Origin: Rhodopseudomonas palustris
GTDB lineage: Bacteria > Pseudomonadota > Alphaproteobacteria > Rhizobiales > Xanthobacteraceae
Length of the DNA stretch: 64,000 nucleotides
Reading direction: 5' to 3'
Assembly: GCF_034479375.1 (NCBI RefSeq)
Contig: NZ_CP140155.1
Span: 868,001-932,000, forward strand
A program made the translations under genes and the position numbers. Shown here piece by piece: positions 18,244 through 27,139 of the stretch; positions within the stretch are counted from its first letter, which is position 1, and every line of letters begins with the position of its first letter. Under the pieces are notes generated by a model. It had not been told where the DNA came from and searched no databases. It saw only the letters and a program-made list of their open reading frames with translations.

Positions 18244-19722
18244 CTAGCCCCAGCTCTGCAGCTTGCGGAGCTGCGGCGTCTTCTTGTGCTGGTGGTCGGC
18301 CATCCGGCCGAGCAGGGTGTCGAGCTCGGTGATTGCCTTGAACAGATAGGGGCCCTTGTTGAGCATCACGCATTCGGCGCGCGCAGCCATCGCCGCGTCG
18401 GTCATCTCGCCACGCGAGGGCGTGCCCTTCTTGACCAGTTGTTCGAGCACCTGCGTGGCCCAGATCACCGGGATGTGCGCGGCTTCGCCGAGCCACAGAA
18501 TTTCCTCCTGCATTTCGGCGAGGCGCGCGAAGCCGATCTCGACGGCGAGATCGCCGCGCGCGATCATCACCGCAGTCGGCTGCTGGCCTGCCGCCTGCAC
18601 CAGAATGTCGGGCAGGTTGGCGACCGCCTCCGGCGTCTCGATCTTCAGCACCAGCGACAGCTTGCGCCAATCGTCCGGCCGGCGTTCGGCGAGCGCCGTC
18701 TGAAGCGTCTCGACGTCGGCGACCGATTGCACGAAGGAGAATTCGATGCCGTCGGCGTGGTCGGCGACGAAATCGAGATCGGTGCGGTCCTTGGCGGTGA
18801 GCGCCGGGATATCGAGCAGCGTGTCGGGGAAGTTGAGACCCTTTTCCGGCTTCAGCCGCAGGCCCTTGTCCGAGGTCGAGGTGACGCGCCCGACCAGTCC
18901 CCACGGCGTCTTGCGCTCGATGCGGATGCAGAGCTTGCCGTCGTCGACGAACACGCGCGCGCCGACCGCGCTGTTGATCAGCGGGTCGCTCAGGGTACAT
19001 TCGACCGCGAAGTGATCCTCGGCGACGTCGATGCGGTGCAGCGAACCTGCGGCGACAATTGCGATCAGGTCTCCGGTGAGGATGCGTTCGCGCCCCTCGG
19101 GGGCGCGCGCGGCGCCGGTGCGGATCTTCGGACCGGCGATGTCCATCAGGATCTTCATCCGATGTCCGGTGGCTTCCTCGGCGACGTGCAGGTGGTTGAT
19201 CATGCGCTGCCACGCATCGGCATCGTCGTGGGCGCAATTGATCCGCACCGCCTCGACCTTGCGCTCGGCGAGCCGCAGCATGAACGACGGATCGTCGGCG
19301 GCTTCGCTCGGGCAGGTCACCAGTAACGCAGTGGCGCGGCCGCTCGATGGTGCGCCGAACAGTTCCTCGCTGCGCTGGGCGAGGTCGTGCTCGCCCGCGA
19401 AGAACTGCCGCGGCGACGGTCGCAGCGCCTCCGGCTCGCCGCACAAGGCGGCCAGCGTGGCGCGCACCGCGAGCAGCGTCGGCATCACCCGGCTTTCCAG
19501 CCGGCCGAGCGACGACAGCCCGAGCGTCATCAGCGTGCGCTGCAGCGGCCGCAGATCGTGCCGGCGCAGCGCCAGATAATGCGCGAGATTGGCGGCGCTG
19601 GCGGCGAAGCCGGGGCGTTCGATCCGTTCGGCCCAGCCGGTGGTGCGCGGCCGGCTGTCGGCCTCGATCTCGGCGATCAGCCGGTCGAGTTTCTGCTTCA
19701 GGCGGACGATTTCGGTCGACAT
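18244..19722 (-). CDS. Pyruvate kinase-like protein lacking the C-terminal domain
   Basis: 492 residues. About 130 N-terminal residues are not part of the normal enzyme. The pyruvate kinase barrel follows, with MDIAGPKIRTG, the signature LVLKIETPEAVANL, MIARGDLAVEIG and WATQVLEQLVKKGTPSRGEM. The protein ends soon after the barrel, so the usual ~110-residue regulatory domain is missing. It may make ATP and pyruvate from PEP without the normal allostery. The start at MSTEIVRLKQKL fits the protein; longer in-frame sequence upstream is non-coding. Confidence 0.8.
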   Translation of the reverse strand: MSTEIVRLKQKLDRLIAEIEADSRPRTTGWAERIERPGFAASAANLAHYLALRRHDLRPLQRTLMTLGLSSLGRLESRVMPTLLAVRATLAALCGEPEALRPSPRQFFAGEHDLAQRSEELFGAPSSGRATALLVTCPSEAADDPSFMLRLAERKVEAVRINCAHDDADAWQRMINHLHVAEEATGHRMKILMDIAGPKIRTGAARAPEGRERILTGDLIAIVAAGSLHRIDVAEDHFAVECTLSDPLINSAVGARVFVDDGKLCIRIERKTPWGLVGRVTSTSDKGLRLKPEKGLNFPDTLLDIPALTAKDRTDLDFVADHADGIEFSFVQSVADVETLQTALAERRPDDWRKLSLVLKIETPEAVANLPDILVQAAGQQPTAVMIARGDLAVEIGFARLAEMQEEILWLGEAAHIPVIWATQVLEQLVKKGTPSRGEMTDAAMAARAECVMLNKGPYLFKAITELDTLLGRMADHQHKKTPQLRKLQSWG

Positions 19723-19948
19723 GGCGGCGCTCTTGAATCGCGGGCGGCCGAACCATCGACCGCATCCAGCCCGTCTAGGGGCCGTCCATGTAACTCCTGT
19801 GACAGCGTCGTGGCCGCGGGCTGCGACCTTATGCTCATCCGCTGTCCCGGCCGTCCTGCGCCGTCCACAGCGGTCTGAATTCGATTGCTTGACGGGGACG
19901 TGGTGGCCGCTCTGAATGCGTCTGTTCAACTCGTATGCGAGGCCCGTA

Positions 19949-20296
19949 TTGTCCGTCACCGTCTTCGGCATCAAGAACTGCGACACCATGAAGAAGGCAC
20001 GCGCCTGGCTCGACGGGCACGGCGTCGCCTACGTCTTCCATGACTACAAGGCCGCAGGCATCGACAAGGCGCAACTCGTGCGTTGGGCAGAGCAGGTCGG
20101 CTGGGAGAATTTGCTCAATCGCGCCGGCACGACCTTTCGGAAGCTGCCCGATGCCGACAAGGCGGAACTCACCGAAGCCAAGGCGATCGCGCTGATGCTG
20201 GCGCAGCCATCGATGATCAAGCGGCCCGTGCTGGAGACAAGCGCGACTCTGCTCGTTGGGTTTCGGCCCGAGGCCTATGCAAAGGCGTTCGGATGA
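19949..20296 (+). CDS. ArsC/Spx-family reductase-like protein (YffB type)
   Basis: 115 residues from the preferred TTG start, with GAGG in front and the family-like beginning LSVTVFGIKNCDTMKKA. An ATG at 19916 would add 11 residues. The single Cys in NCDTMKKA and the KRPVLET motif are typical of the YffB branch, which resembles arsenate reductase but is probably a glutathione-dependent thiol reductase. The gene stands alone, divergent from the pyruvate kinase-like gene. Confidence 0.8.
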   Translation: MSVTVFGIKNCDTMKKARAWLDGHGVAYVFHDYKAAGIDKAQLVRWAEQVGWENLLNRAGTTFRKLPDADKAELTEAKAIALMLAQPSMIKRPVLETSATLLVGFRPEAYAKAFG

Positions 20297-20531
20297 GCGA
20301 CGGCGCGTCGCCTTCATCGCGCGTTTGTGTGCGGGTGCCGGATTGTTTTCCACACCCGGGTGCTCATAAACGCTTGCCTGCATTGCATCTTGCGCGCGGC
20401 TTGGGAATAGCGGCATAGTCTGCCGAGAAAGACGGGCCAGCAGCACCTGCCAGGGTGCCCGGCACCGGATAGCAACAAAAAGTCGGCCGTGCGCGTGCCT
20501 TCGCCGCGGGACCGACAGGGGGACGATTTTC

Positions 20532-21287
20532 TTGGCTGATGATATCATCCTGGAAACGCACGGATTGACCAAGGAGTTTGCCGGCTTCTTCGCCGTCCGC
20601 GACGTCAATCTGCGTGTGCGACGTGGGCACATTCACGCACTGATTGGTCCGAACGGCGCCGGCAAGACCACCTGCTTCAACCTGCTCACCAAATTCCTGC
20701 ACCCGTCGGCCGGCCAGATTCTCTACAAGGGGCAGGACATTACCGCGATGGCGCCGGCCGATGTGGCGCGGCTCGGGCTGGTGAGGTCGTTTCAGATTTC
20801 GGCGGTGTTTCCCCATCTGACAGCGCTGGAGAACGTTCGTGTGGCGCTGCAGCGCCAGCACGGCAGTTCGTTCGATTTCTGGCGCTCCAAGAACGTGCTC
20901 GACCGCTACAACCATCGGGCGCGCGAATTGCTCGACGACGTCGGCCTGAGCGAGTTCTCCGACACGCCGGCGGTCGAGATGCCCTACGGCCGCAAGCGCG
21001 CGCTGGAGATCGCCACCACGCTGGCGCTCGATCCGGAAATGATGCTGCTCGACGAGCCGATGGCCGGCATGGGCCACGAGGACATCGACAAGATCGCCGC
21101 GCTGATCAAGCGGATCTCGGCGAAATACACCATCCTGATGGTCGAACACAATCTCAGCGTCGTCGCCCATCTTTCGGATGTCATCACCGTGCTCACCCGC
21201 GGCCAGGTGCTGGCCGAAGGCCATTACAACGACCTGACCCAGGACGAGCGTGTCAAGGAAGCTTATCTCGGAGCTGGGCATGGCTGA
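20532..21287 (+). CDS. ABC transporter ATP-binding protein (LivG type)
   Basis: 251 residues from a TTG start preceded by a G-rich Shine-Dalgarno (AGGGGGAC). It has Walker A GPNGAGKTTC and Walker B MMLLDEP. The signature, normally SYGxQR in LivG, reads PYGRKRALE. It energises import by the hydrophobic amino acid (HAAT) class of ABC transporters. It is the first gene of a four-gene operon with LivF-, LivH- and LivM-type genes; its end overlaps the next start. No binding protein is present. In Rhodopseudomonas such transporters often carry aromatic acids, but the substrate is unknown here. Confidence 0.88.
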   Translation: MADDIILETHGLTKEFAGFFAVRDVNLRVRRGHIHALIGPNGAGKTTCFNLLTKFLHPSAGQILYKGQDITAMAPADVARLGLVRSFQISAVFPHLTALENVRVALQRQHGSSFDFWRSKNVLDRYNHRARELLDDVGLSEFSDTPAVEMPYGRKRALEIATTLALDPEMMLLDEPMAGMGHEDIDKIAALIKRISAKYTILMVEHNLSVVAHLSDVITVLTRGQVLAEGHYNDLTQDERVKEAYLGAGHG

Positions 21288-22026
21288 GACGACGACTCTG
21301 GACCGCGCCGCCTCGGCGCCCGCTGGCACCGCGCTGCTGAGCGTGCGCGATTTGCAGGCGTGGTACGGCGAATCCCACATCCTGCACGGCATGAATTTCG
21401 AGGTCCGCACCGGCGAGGTGGTGACGCTGCTCGGCCGCAACGGCGCCGGCAAGACCACGACGCTGAAATCGGTGATGGGCATCATCGGCAAGCGCACCGG
21501 CACGATCACTTTCGACGGCCACGACATCAGCCGGGCTTCGTCGGACAAGATCGCGCGTCGCGGCATTGCGTTCTGCCCCGAGGAGCGCGGCATCTTCGCC
21601 AGCCTCGACGTCCGCGAGAACCTGATGCTGCCGCCGCAGGTGCGGCCGGGCGGCTTGTCGCTCGACCAGATCTTCGAACTGTTTCCCAACCTGCGCGAAC
21701 GACTGAAGAGCCAGGGCACCAAACTGTCCGGCGGCGAGCAGCAGATGCTGGCGATCGCGCGCATCCTGCGCACCGGCGCGCGCTTCCTGATGCTCGACGA
21801 GCCGACCGAAGGTCTGGCGCCGGTGATCATCCAGCAGATCGGGCAAACCATCGCGCGGCTCAAGAAGGAAGGCTTCACCATTCTCCTGGTCGAGCAGAAC
21901 TTCCGCTTCGCCGCGACGGTGGCCGATCGCTACTACGTGGTCGAGCACGGCAAGATCATCGACGGCTTCGCCAATTCGGAGCTCGAGGCCAACATGGACA
22001 AGCTTCACACCTATCTCGGCGTGTGA
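21280..22026 (+). CDS. ABC transporter ATP-binding protein (LivF type)
   Basis: 248 residues. The start MAETTTL is inside the end of the LivG-type gene (ATGGCTGA overlap), with GGAG ten bases before it. Walker A is GRNGAGKTTT, signature LSGGEQQMLA, Walker B FLMLDEPTEGL. It forms the ATPase heterodimer with the preceding gene product at the inner membrane. Confidence 0.93.
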   Translation: MAETTTLDRAASAPAGTALLSVRDLQAWYGESHILHGMNFEVRTGEVVTLLGRNGAGKTTTLKSVMGIIGKRTGTITFDGHDISRASSDKIARRGIAFCPEERGIFASLDVRENLMLPPQVRPGGLSLDQIFELFPNLRERLKSQGTKLSGGEQQMLAIARILRTGARFLMLDEPTEGLAPVIIQQIGQTIARLKKEGFTILLVEQNFRFAATVADRYYVVEHGKIIDGFANSELEANMDKLHTYLGV

Positions 22027-22069
22027 GCGCCGTGCCCTTCTTCTGATATCGCTGAGAGCTGGGAACCCT

Positions 22070-22945
22070 ATGTCGATCAATATCCAGGCCCTGTTGGCGC
22101 AGCTTCTGGTCGGGCTGATCAACGGCTCGTTCTATGCACTTCTGAGTCTGGGCCTCGCCGTGATCTTCGGCATGCTCAACATCATCAACTTCGCCCACGG
22201 CGCGCTGTACATGATGGGCGCGTTCTGCGCCTATTTCCTGCTGAACCTGTTCGGCATCGGCTATTGGTGGGCGCTGATCCTGGCGCCGCTGATCGTCGGC
22301 GCGTTCGGCATGCTGATGGAACGAACGCTGCTGCAATGGCTGTCCGGGCTCGACCATCTCTACGGTCTGCTGCTCACTTTCGGCGTCGCGCTGATCATCC
22401 AGGGCCTGTTTCAGAACTATTTCGGCTCCTCCGGCCTGCCTTACGCGATCCCCGACGAACTCCGGGGCGGGATGAATCTGGGCTTCATGTTCCTGCCGAT
22501 CTATCGCGGCTGGGTGGTGGTGTTCTCGCTGGTGGTGTGTTTGCTCACCTGGTACCTGATCGAGCGCACCCGGCTCGGCGCCAATCTGCGCGCTGCGACC
22601 GAAAATCCGACGCTGGTGCGCGCTTTCGGCATCAACGTGCCGCGGATGATCACGCTGACCTACGGGCTCGGCGTCGGTCTCGCCGCGCTCGCCGGCGTGC
22701 TGTCGGCGCCGATCAATCAGGTCCGGCCGCTGATGGGCGCGGACCTGATCATCGTGGTGTTCGCGGTGGTGGTGATCGGCGGCATGGGCTCGATCATGGG
22801 CTCGATCATCACCGGTTTCGCGCTCGGCGTGATCGAGGGCTTGACCAAATATTTCTACCCCGAGGCCTCCAACACCGTCGTATTCGTCCTGATGGTGCTG
22901 GTGCTCTTGGTCAAACCCTCGGGACTGACGGGACGGGCGACCTGA
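22070..22945 (+). CDS. Branched-chain amino acid-type ABC transporter permease (LivH type)
   Basis: 291 residues with about eight hydrophobic segments. The start LLVGLINGSFYALLSLGLA and the NIINFAHGALYMMGAF motif are typical of LivH-type permeases. It forms the channel with the LivM-type protein encoded one base downstream of its stop codon. Confidence 0.93.
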   Translation: MSINIQALLAQLLVGLINGSFYALLSLGLAVIFGMLNIINFAHGALYMMGAFCAYFLLNLFGIGYWWALILAPLIVGAFGMLMERTLLQWLSGLDHLYGLLLTFGVALIIQGLFQNYFGSSGLPYAIPDELRGGMNLGFMFLPIYRGWVVVFSLVVCLLTWYLIERTRLGANLRAATENPTLVRAFGINVPRMITLTYGLGVGLAALAGVLSAPINQVRPLMGADLIIVVFAVVVIGGMGSIMGSIITGFALGVIEGLTKYFYPEASNTVVFVLMVLVLLVKPSGLTGRAT

Positions 22946-22946
22946 C

Positions 22947-23921
22947 ATGAGCACGATCACGCAAAACTCCGTTCCGGCCCCGTCGACGCGCCGCCCGGTG
23001 CGCGACGAGATGATCGCTTTCGCGCTGATGACGGTCGTGCTCGCGGTGGTGCCGTTCACCGGCGTCTATCCGTTCTTCGTGATGCAGGGCTTGTGCTTCG
23101 CGCTGCTGGCTTGCGCCTTCAATCTGCTGATCGGCTATGGCGGCCTGCTGTCGTTCGGTCACGCCATGTTCCTCGGCACCGCCGGCTACGTCACCGCCCA
23201 CGCGCTGAAGGTGTGGGAGCTGCCGCCCGAACTGGGAATCGTCGTCGGCACCGCGGCGGCCTTCGGGCTCTCCGTCATCACCGGCCTGATCGCGATCCGC
23301 CGCCAGGGCATCTATTTCGCGATGATCACGCTCGCCCTGTCCCAACTGCTGTACTTCATCTATCTGCAGGCGCCCTTCACCCACGGCGAAGACGGCATCC
23401 AGGGCATTCCGCAGGGCAAGATGTTCGGCTTCATCGATCTGCAGAACTCCACCACGCTCTATTTCGTGGTGCTGGTCGGCTTCCTGCTCGGCTTTCTGAT
23501 CATCTACCGCGCCATCAACTCGCCGTTCGGCGAGGTGCTGAAGGCGATCCGCGAGAACGAACCGCGCGCGATCTCGCTCGGCTACAAGACCGACCACTAC
23601 AAGCTCCTGGCCTTCATCCTGTCGGGCACGCTGGCCGGCTTCGCCGGCGCGCTGAAAGTGTTCGTGGCGCAGAACGCCTCGCTGACCGACGTGCACTGGT
23701 CGATGTCCGGCGAAATCGTGCTGATGACGCTGGTCGGTGGCCTCGGCACCGTGTTCGGTCCGGTGGTCGGCGCCTTCGTGATCATCGCCATGCAGCAATA
23801 TCTCGCGGGCTTCGGCCAGTGGGTCACGGTGATCCAGGGTGTGATCTTCGTCGCCTGCGTGCTGACCTTCCGCCGCGGCATCGTCGGCGAGATCGGGCAC
23901 TACTTCAAGCGGTCGCTGTAA
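22947..23921 (+). CDS. Branched-chain amino acid-type ABC transporter permease (LivM type)
   Basis: 324 residues, polytopic. LLIGYGGLLSFGHAMFLG and the cytoplasmic coupling loop AIRENEPRAISLGY identify the LivM family. The C-terminal stretch ends VGEIGHYFKRSL. Last gene of the transporter operon, and no periplasmic binding protein gene follows, so the ligand receptor must be encoded elsewhere. A strong hairpin terminator lies 46 bases after the stop. Confidence 0.93.
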   Translation: MSTITQNSVPAPSTRRPVRDEMIAFALMTVVLAVVPFTGVYPFFVMQGLCFALLACAFNLLIGYGGLLSFGHAMFLGTAGYVTAHALKVWELPPELGIVVGTAAAFGLSVITGLIAIRRQGIYFAMITLALSQLLYFIYLQAPFTHGEDGIQGIPQGKMFGFIDLQNSTTLYFVVLVGFLLGFLIIYRAINSPFGEVLKAIRENEPRAISLGYKTDHYKLLAFILSGTLAGFAGALKVFVAQNASLTDVHWSMSGEIVLMTLVGGLGTVFGPVVGAFVIIAMQQYLAGFGQWVTVIQGVIFVACVLTFRRGIVGEIGHYFKRSL

Positions 23922-23967
23922 GCGGACCACCGGGCGCGGGATCGATCGGCGCTACCCTCCTGACAAA

Positions 23968-23997
23968 ACCGCCGCGCAATCATCGTTGCGCGGCGGT
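23968..23997. terminator. Bidirectional intrinsic terminator
   Basis: A perfect 12-bp stem (ACCGCCGCGCAA paired with its complement, 23968-23979 and 23986-23997) around a 6-base loop. On the minus strand it is followed by TTTT, making a good intrinsic terminator for the DUF4407 gene, which ends 48 bases away. It can also stop plus-strand transcription from the ABC operon. Confidence 0.75.
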
Positions 23998-24044
23998 CTG
24001 TCGTTGATGCTTAACCGAAGCGGCTATGCCTTCGGAAATATCTC

Positions 24045-26618
24045 TTATTTTGGCGTGGGCCCGAGCGGCAGCTCGGCCTCGCTGGCATGTTCCGCGGTGA
24101 CCGCTTGGTCGCGCCGGATGCGGGCGGCCTTCTTTCGCGCTTTGGACAGTTCGACCGCTTCGCTCATCAGCTTCTCGACATCGGCGCTGAATTTCAGTGT
24201 CGGGTTCCCGGTGACGCTGAGCTGGCCGTCGTGCCCGGTTGGGTCGGCTTCGCCATGCATCGTCTCTGCCGGATGCGTGGCCGGGTCAATCAACGCGGTC
24301 GGAACGGATGCTTGCGGCGGGGCGTTTTCGATTGCGCCGCTGGTCGCATCGGGAGTCGCACCGACCGCTACGACTTTGTTGGCCGCCACCGGGGCCGATG
24401 GGGCGAGGGCTTCGCCGGTGTCGGCTTGCATGGCGCCCGGTTCGATCGTCCCGGCGTCAGGCGTCGCATCGGCGTCGACGGCGGTCTGGATCGGATCCGG
24501 CTGGGCCGCCGTTGCGGGGGGCAGAGCGGCTGCTGCGCGCGGCGGCATCGGCGGCAGATCGTCGATCACAGCAGCCTCGATCGGCCGCGTCGCTGGTTCG
24601 GCCAGCACCTGCCGGACCAACTCGCTGGTTTGCAGATCAGCGGCAATTGAAGAGGGCGGCGCGGGACGTTCGGCGACAGTTTCCTGCACGATTGGGGCGG
24701 CGGTTCGGACACCGAAGCTCTCGCGCGCTGCCTCGGGGTGCATCGTCTCGCGGCGCGGCGCGCCCCGCCGCGGCATGATCAGGTCGCGGACGTCGATCTC
24801 GCTGGTATTGAACTCGCTGGCGTTGAATTCCGGCTCGTCATGTTCCGGCGCAAAGAAGTCGCCGACCCTGACGTTCCGGGCGGTATGGTCGCGGGCGACG
24901 ACCTGCGCGGCGCGCCGGCGTGGCATCTCGTGTCGCGGCATCTCGTCGTCACGGCTGCGATAGTCCCGGCGGTCGACATCACGCCGGTCGAAGTCGCGGC
25001 GATGCAGATCGCGGCGGTCGTAACCGTCGCGGTCGTCATGGGCGTAGCTGCGGCGGTCAAGGTCACGGGCGTAGGTCTGCGCCGGATAGTCCCGGCGGTC
25101 GAAGTCGCCGTCGAAATCGCGCGCATATTCGCGCCGGCCATCGTCGCGTTCGCGCGATCGATCGATCCGGTCGTCGGCGGGCGCGCGCCTCGGTTCGGTG
25201 CGCCGCCGTTCAGGCTGCACGGGCTGCTTCATCTCGACGGCGCCGAGGCTCATGGCGGGCAGGGTGATCGCGGCGATCGCCGGAGCAGGCGCCGGTTCGG
25301 CCGGCTTGTCGTCGTCGAGGTCTTCGTTGTTCTCGATCCGCTGCCGCGCGCGCTCGACCTGAGCCTGAATCTTGGCGGCATAAACGCTGGGCGGCGAGAA
25401 GAAGATCTTCGCGATCACCGGAACGATTTCGAGGAAAATGATGAACATCCGCGTCATCCACGAGAACAGCGTCATGGTGGCGCCGTCCTTCGGATCGTTC
25501 TTCAATTCCTGATAGGCGGCGATCCGGGTCAGCGGATCGATCCTGTCCTTCTTCTCCTGGTAGTAGGATTCGGCCAGCGCCTTGCTGCGGAAATCGGCGA
25601 TGCTGGTGACCTTTTCGGCTTCGAACGATTTGAGGTCCGCGCGGGCGGCGTCGATCCGGGCCTGCAGCGCATCGGCCTTGGCCTTGATCGCGACGCGCTC
25701 CTGATCTCGCACCAGCAGCGCCTCGGCTGCGATCTTCGATTGCGCCGCGCGCAACTCGTCGCGTTTGGCTTGGAGTTGCACGATCTCGGCCTCGCGCGTC
25801 GCCCGCTGGGCGATGAAAGAGTCCCTCTGCTTCTTGGCGAATTCATAGCGCGGGCCGGCGCCGGGGCGGCCGGAATTGTTTGGTGCGGCTTTCTGGCCAA
25901 ACTCCTCGGCGTTCATGTCGGCGGTGTAGCGCTGGATGGTGCGGTCGATCTGGCCGATGTCGGCGCGGATATCGGCCTCGCGCGCGACCAGCGCCTTGAT
26001 CTGCTGCTCCATGTCGTCGTTGCGGGTCTGAAGGTTGGGCTCCGCTGCCGGATTTTCGGTGAGGGCGTCGCGGTGCAGTGCCTGCAGGGCGTCGATGCCG
26101 GCCTGACGGCGAGCGGCCTCGGCGTTCAGCCCGGCCTCGTATTGGGCGATCTTGGTGTAGATCGGCTGATTGGCGGCGACGCGATCCGCCTCGATCTTCT
26201 CGTTGATGGTGCCGGAGAAGATCGCGAGTTCGAGAAACATCGCGATCACCCAGGCCAGCCCGAACGACATCAACAGGCGTATGCCGACCCGGACGAAGCG
26301 CCACGCCGTCTGCTTGGCTTCGGCGCTCGACTGAATCGGCGCGGTGTTCCACAGCGTGCCCTGATAGAACCAGTCCGACTGGCACAGGGCGCGGTCGAAC
26401 ATCAGCACGGTGAGGGCGATCACGCCGGACACCAGAAGCCGCGTCCAGACGCTCGCGATCATGTAGCCGGTGGCGTGGTACGAGACGCCGAGCACGACGA
26501 TGAAGGACAGGCAGAGCGAGGCGCCGAGATGCGCGGCCCACAGCTTGTCGGAGGCCGGGCAGGTCGAGAGCGTCTTGCGATCGACGCCGGCGATGACACC
26601 AAGTGCGCGTTGAATCAT
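24045..26618 (-). CDS. DUF4407 domain-containing membrane protein
   Basis: 857 residues. The N-terminal 420 residues fit DUF4407: membrane segments at about 33-55, 60-78 and 110-135, a long region of probable coiled coil with many Ala, Glu, Gln and Arg residues, and a further membrane segment near 395-415. Residues ~470-560 are extremely rich in Arg and Asp with repeated DRRD/RRDY units, and the tail is Ala/Pro rich. The domain's role is unknown; a large membrane-anchored scaffold with a charged disordered tail is what can be seen. A terminator lies downstream. Confidence 0.7.
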   Translation of the reverse strand: MIQRALGVIAGVDRKTLSTCPASDKLWAAHLGASLCLSFIVVLGVSYHATGYMIASVWTRLLVSGVIALTVLMFDRALCQSDWFYQGTLWNTAPIQSSAEAKQTAWRFVRVGIRLLMSFGLAWVIAMFLELAIFSGTINEKIEADRVAANQPIYTKIAQYEAGLNAEAARRQAGIDALQALHRDALTENPAAEPNLQTRNDDMEQQIKALVAREADIRADIGQIDRTIQRYTADMNAEEFGQKAAPNNSGRPGAGPRYEFAKKQRDSFIAQRATREAEIVQLQAKRDELRAAQSKIAAEALLVRDQERVAIKAKADALQARIDAARADLKSFEAEKVTSIADFRSKALAESYYQEKKDRIDPLTRIAAYQELKNDPKDGATMTLFSWMTRMFIIFLEIVPVIAKIFFSPPSVYAAKIQAQVERARQRIENNEDLDDDKPAEPAPAPAIAAITLPAMSLGAVEMKQPVQPERRRTEPRRAPADDRIDRSRERDDGRREYARDFDGDFDRRDYPAQTYARDLDRRSYAHDDRDGYDRRDLHRRDFDRRDVDRRDYRSRDDEMPRHEMPRRRAAQVVARDHTARNVRVGDFFAPEHDEPEFNASEFNTSEIDVRDLIMPRRGAPRRETMHPEAARESFGVRTAAPIVQETVAERPAPPSSIAADLQTSELVRQVLAEPATRPIEAAVIDDLPPMPPRAAAALPPATAAQPDPIQTAVDADATPDAGTIEPGAMQADTGEALAPSAPVAANKVVAVGATPDATSGAIENAPPQASVPTALIDPATHPAETMHGEADPTGHDGQLSVTGNPTLKFSADVEKLMSEAVELSKARKKAARIRRDQAVTAEHASEAELPLGPTPK

Positions 26619-27139
26619 GGCCGCCCAATTCTGCGGTGATAAGCGCCGCGGTTGGAAATGACAAGGTTAACGCGAGTCTAACAGAGCCTCCGACAATTCA
26701 ATACGCAGTGCGTCGGACAGGCCGCGTCGAGCGGCTCTGAATTCGGCTCAGCAGTGGCTGCTAAGTTGTGATAGTCAGGCGAGAAGTTAGCTGTCGCGGC
26801 GGGTCGCATCGCGGTTTCCGCCAGCCTCAAAAAATTCCCGTAAGGTGTCGTTGACAGGATCGCGTTCTGTCCTCCGATACCACTGCGAATCACTTGGCTC
26901 GGCGAGCGGCCCGGCCCGACGGCTGCAGTGATTCGCGCGTGGCGCCGCCGGGTCTGCGCTGCGCTGAGACGCCATCGTCGCGCCTGCAATTCGTTGAAAG
27001 GCCCGAGCGGCCTGCAGCCCGCCGACGCGGTGCATGTTGCGGAATGGGCGGTTGCCTGCCAGCGCTCGAAATGATTTATGACGCGGATGTGACGCGGGCC
27101 GACGCCCGATCCCCAGTCCCGTCAATCGGATAACTCCAT
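26619..27139. other. Divergent intergenic region upstream of phosphate genes
   Basis: 521 bp with no supported gene. It should hold the promoters of DUF4407 (leftward) and the DUF47/Pit operon (rightward). The notable feature is an 11-bp-period direct repeat near its right end, listed separately. Nothing else definite was seen. Confidence 0.5.
27079..27097 (+). promoter_or_regulatory. 11-bp-period direct repeat before the phosphate operon
   Basis: TGACGCGG occurs at 27079-27086 and again at 27090-27097, exactly 11 bases apart, with a weaker GACGCCCG just after. An 11-bp period is the geometry of PhoB boxes, but the half-site differs from the usual TGTCA, so PhoB binding is only a suggestion. 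It ends 42 bases before the DUF47 start. Confidence 0.35.

Noticed and set aside
22911..23930. Long minus-strand frame opposite the LivM-type gene
   Set aside because: Composition dominated by His, Asp, Glu and Arg, as expected from the complement of hydrophobic codons.
24738..26639. 633-residue open frame antisense to the DUF4407 gene
   Set aside because: High GC keeps opposite frames open; its sequence is low in protein-like motifs, while the minus-strand protein has membrane segments and coiled coil.
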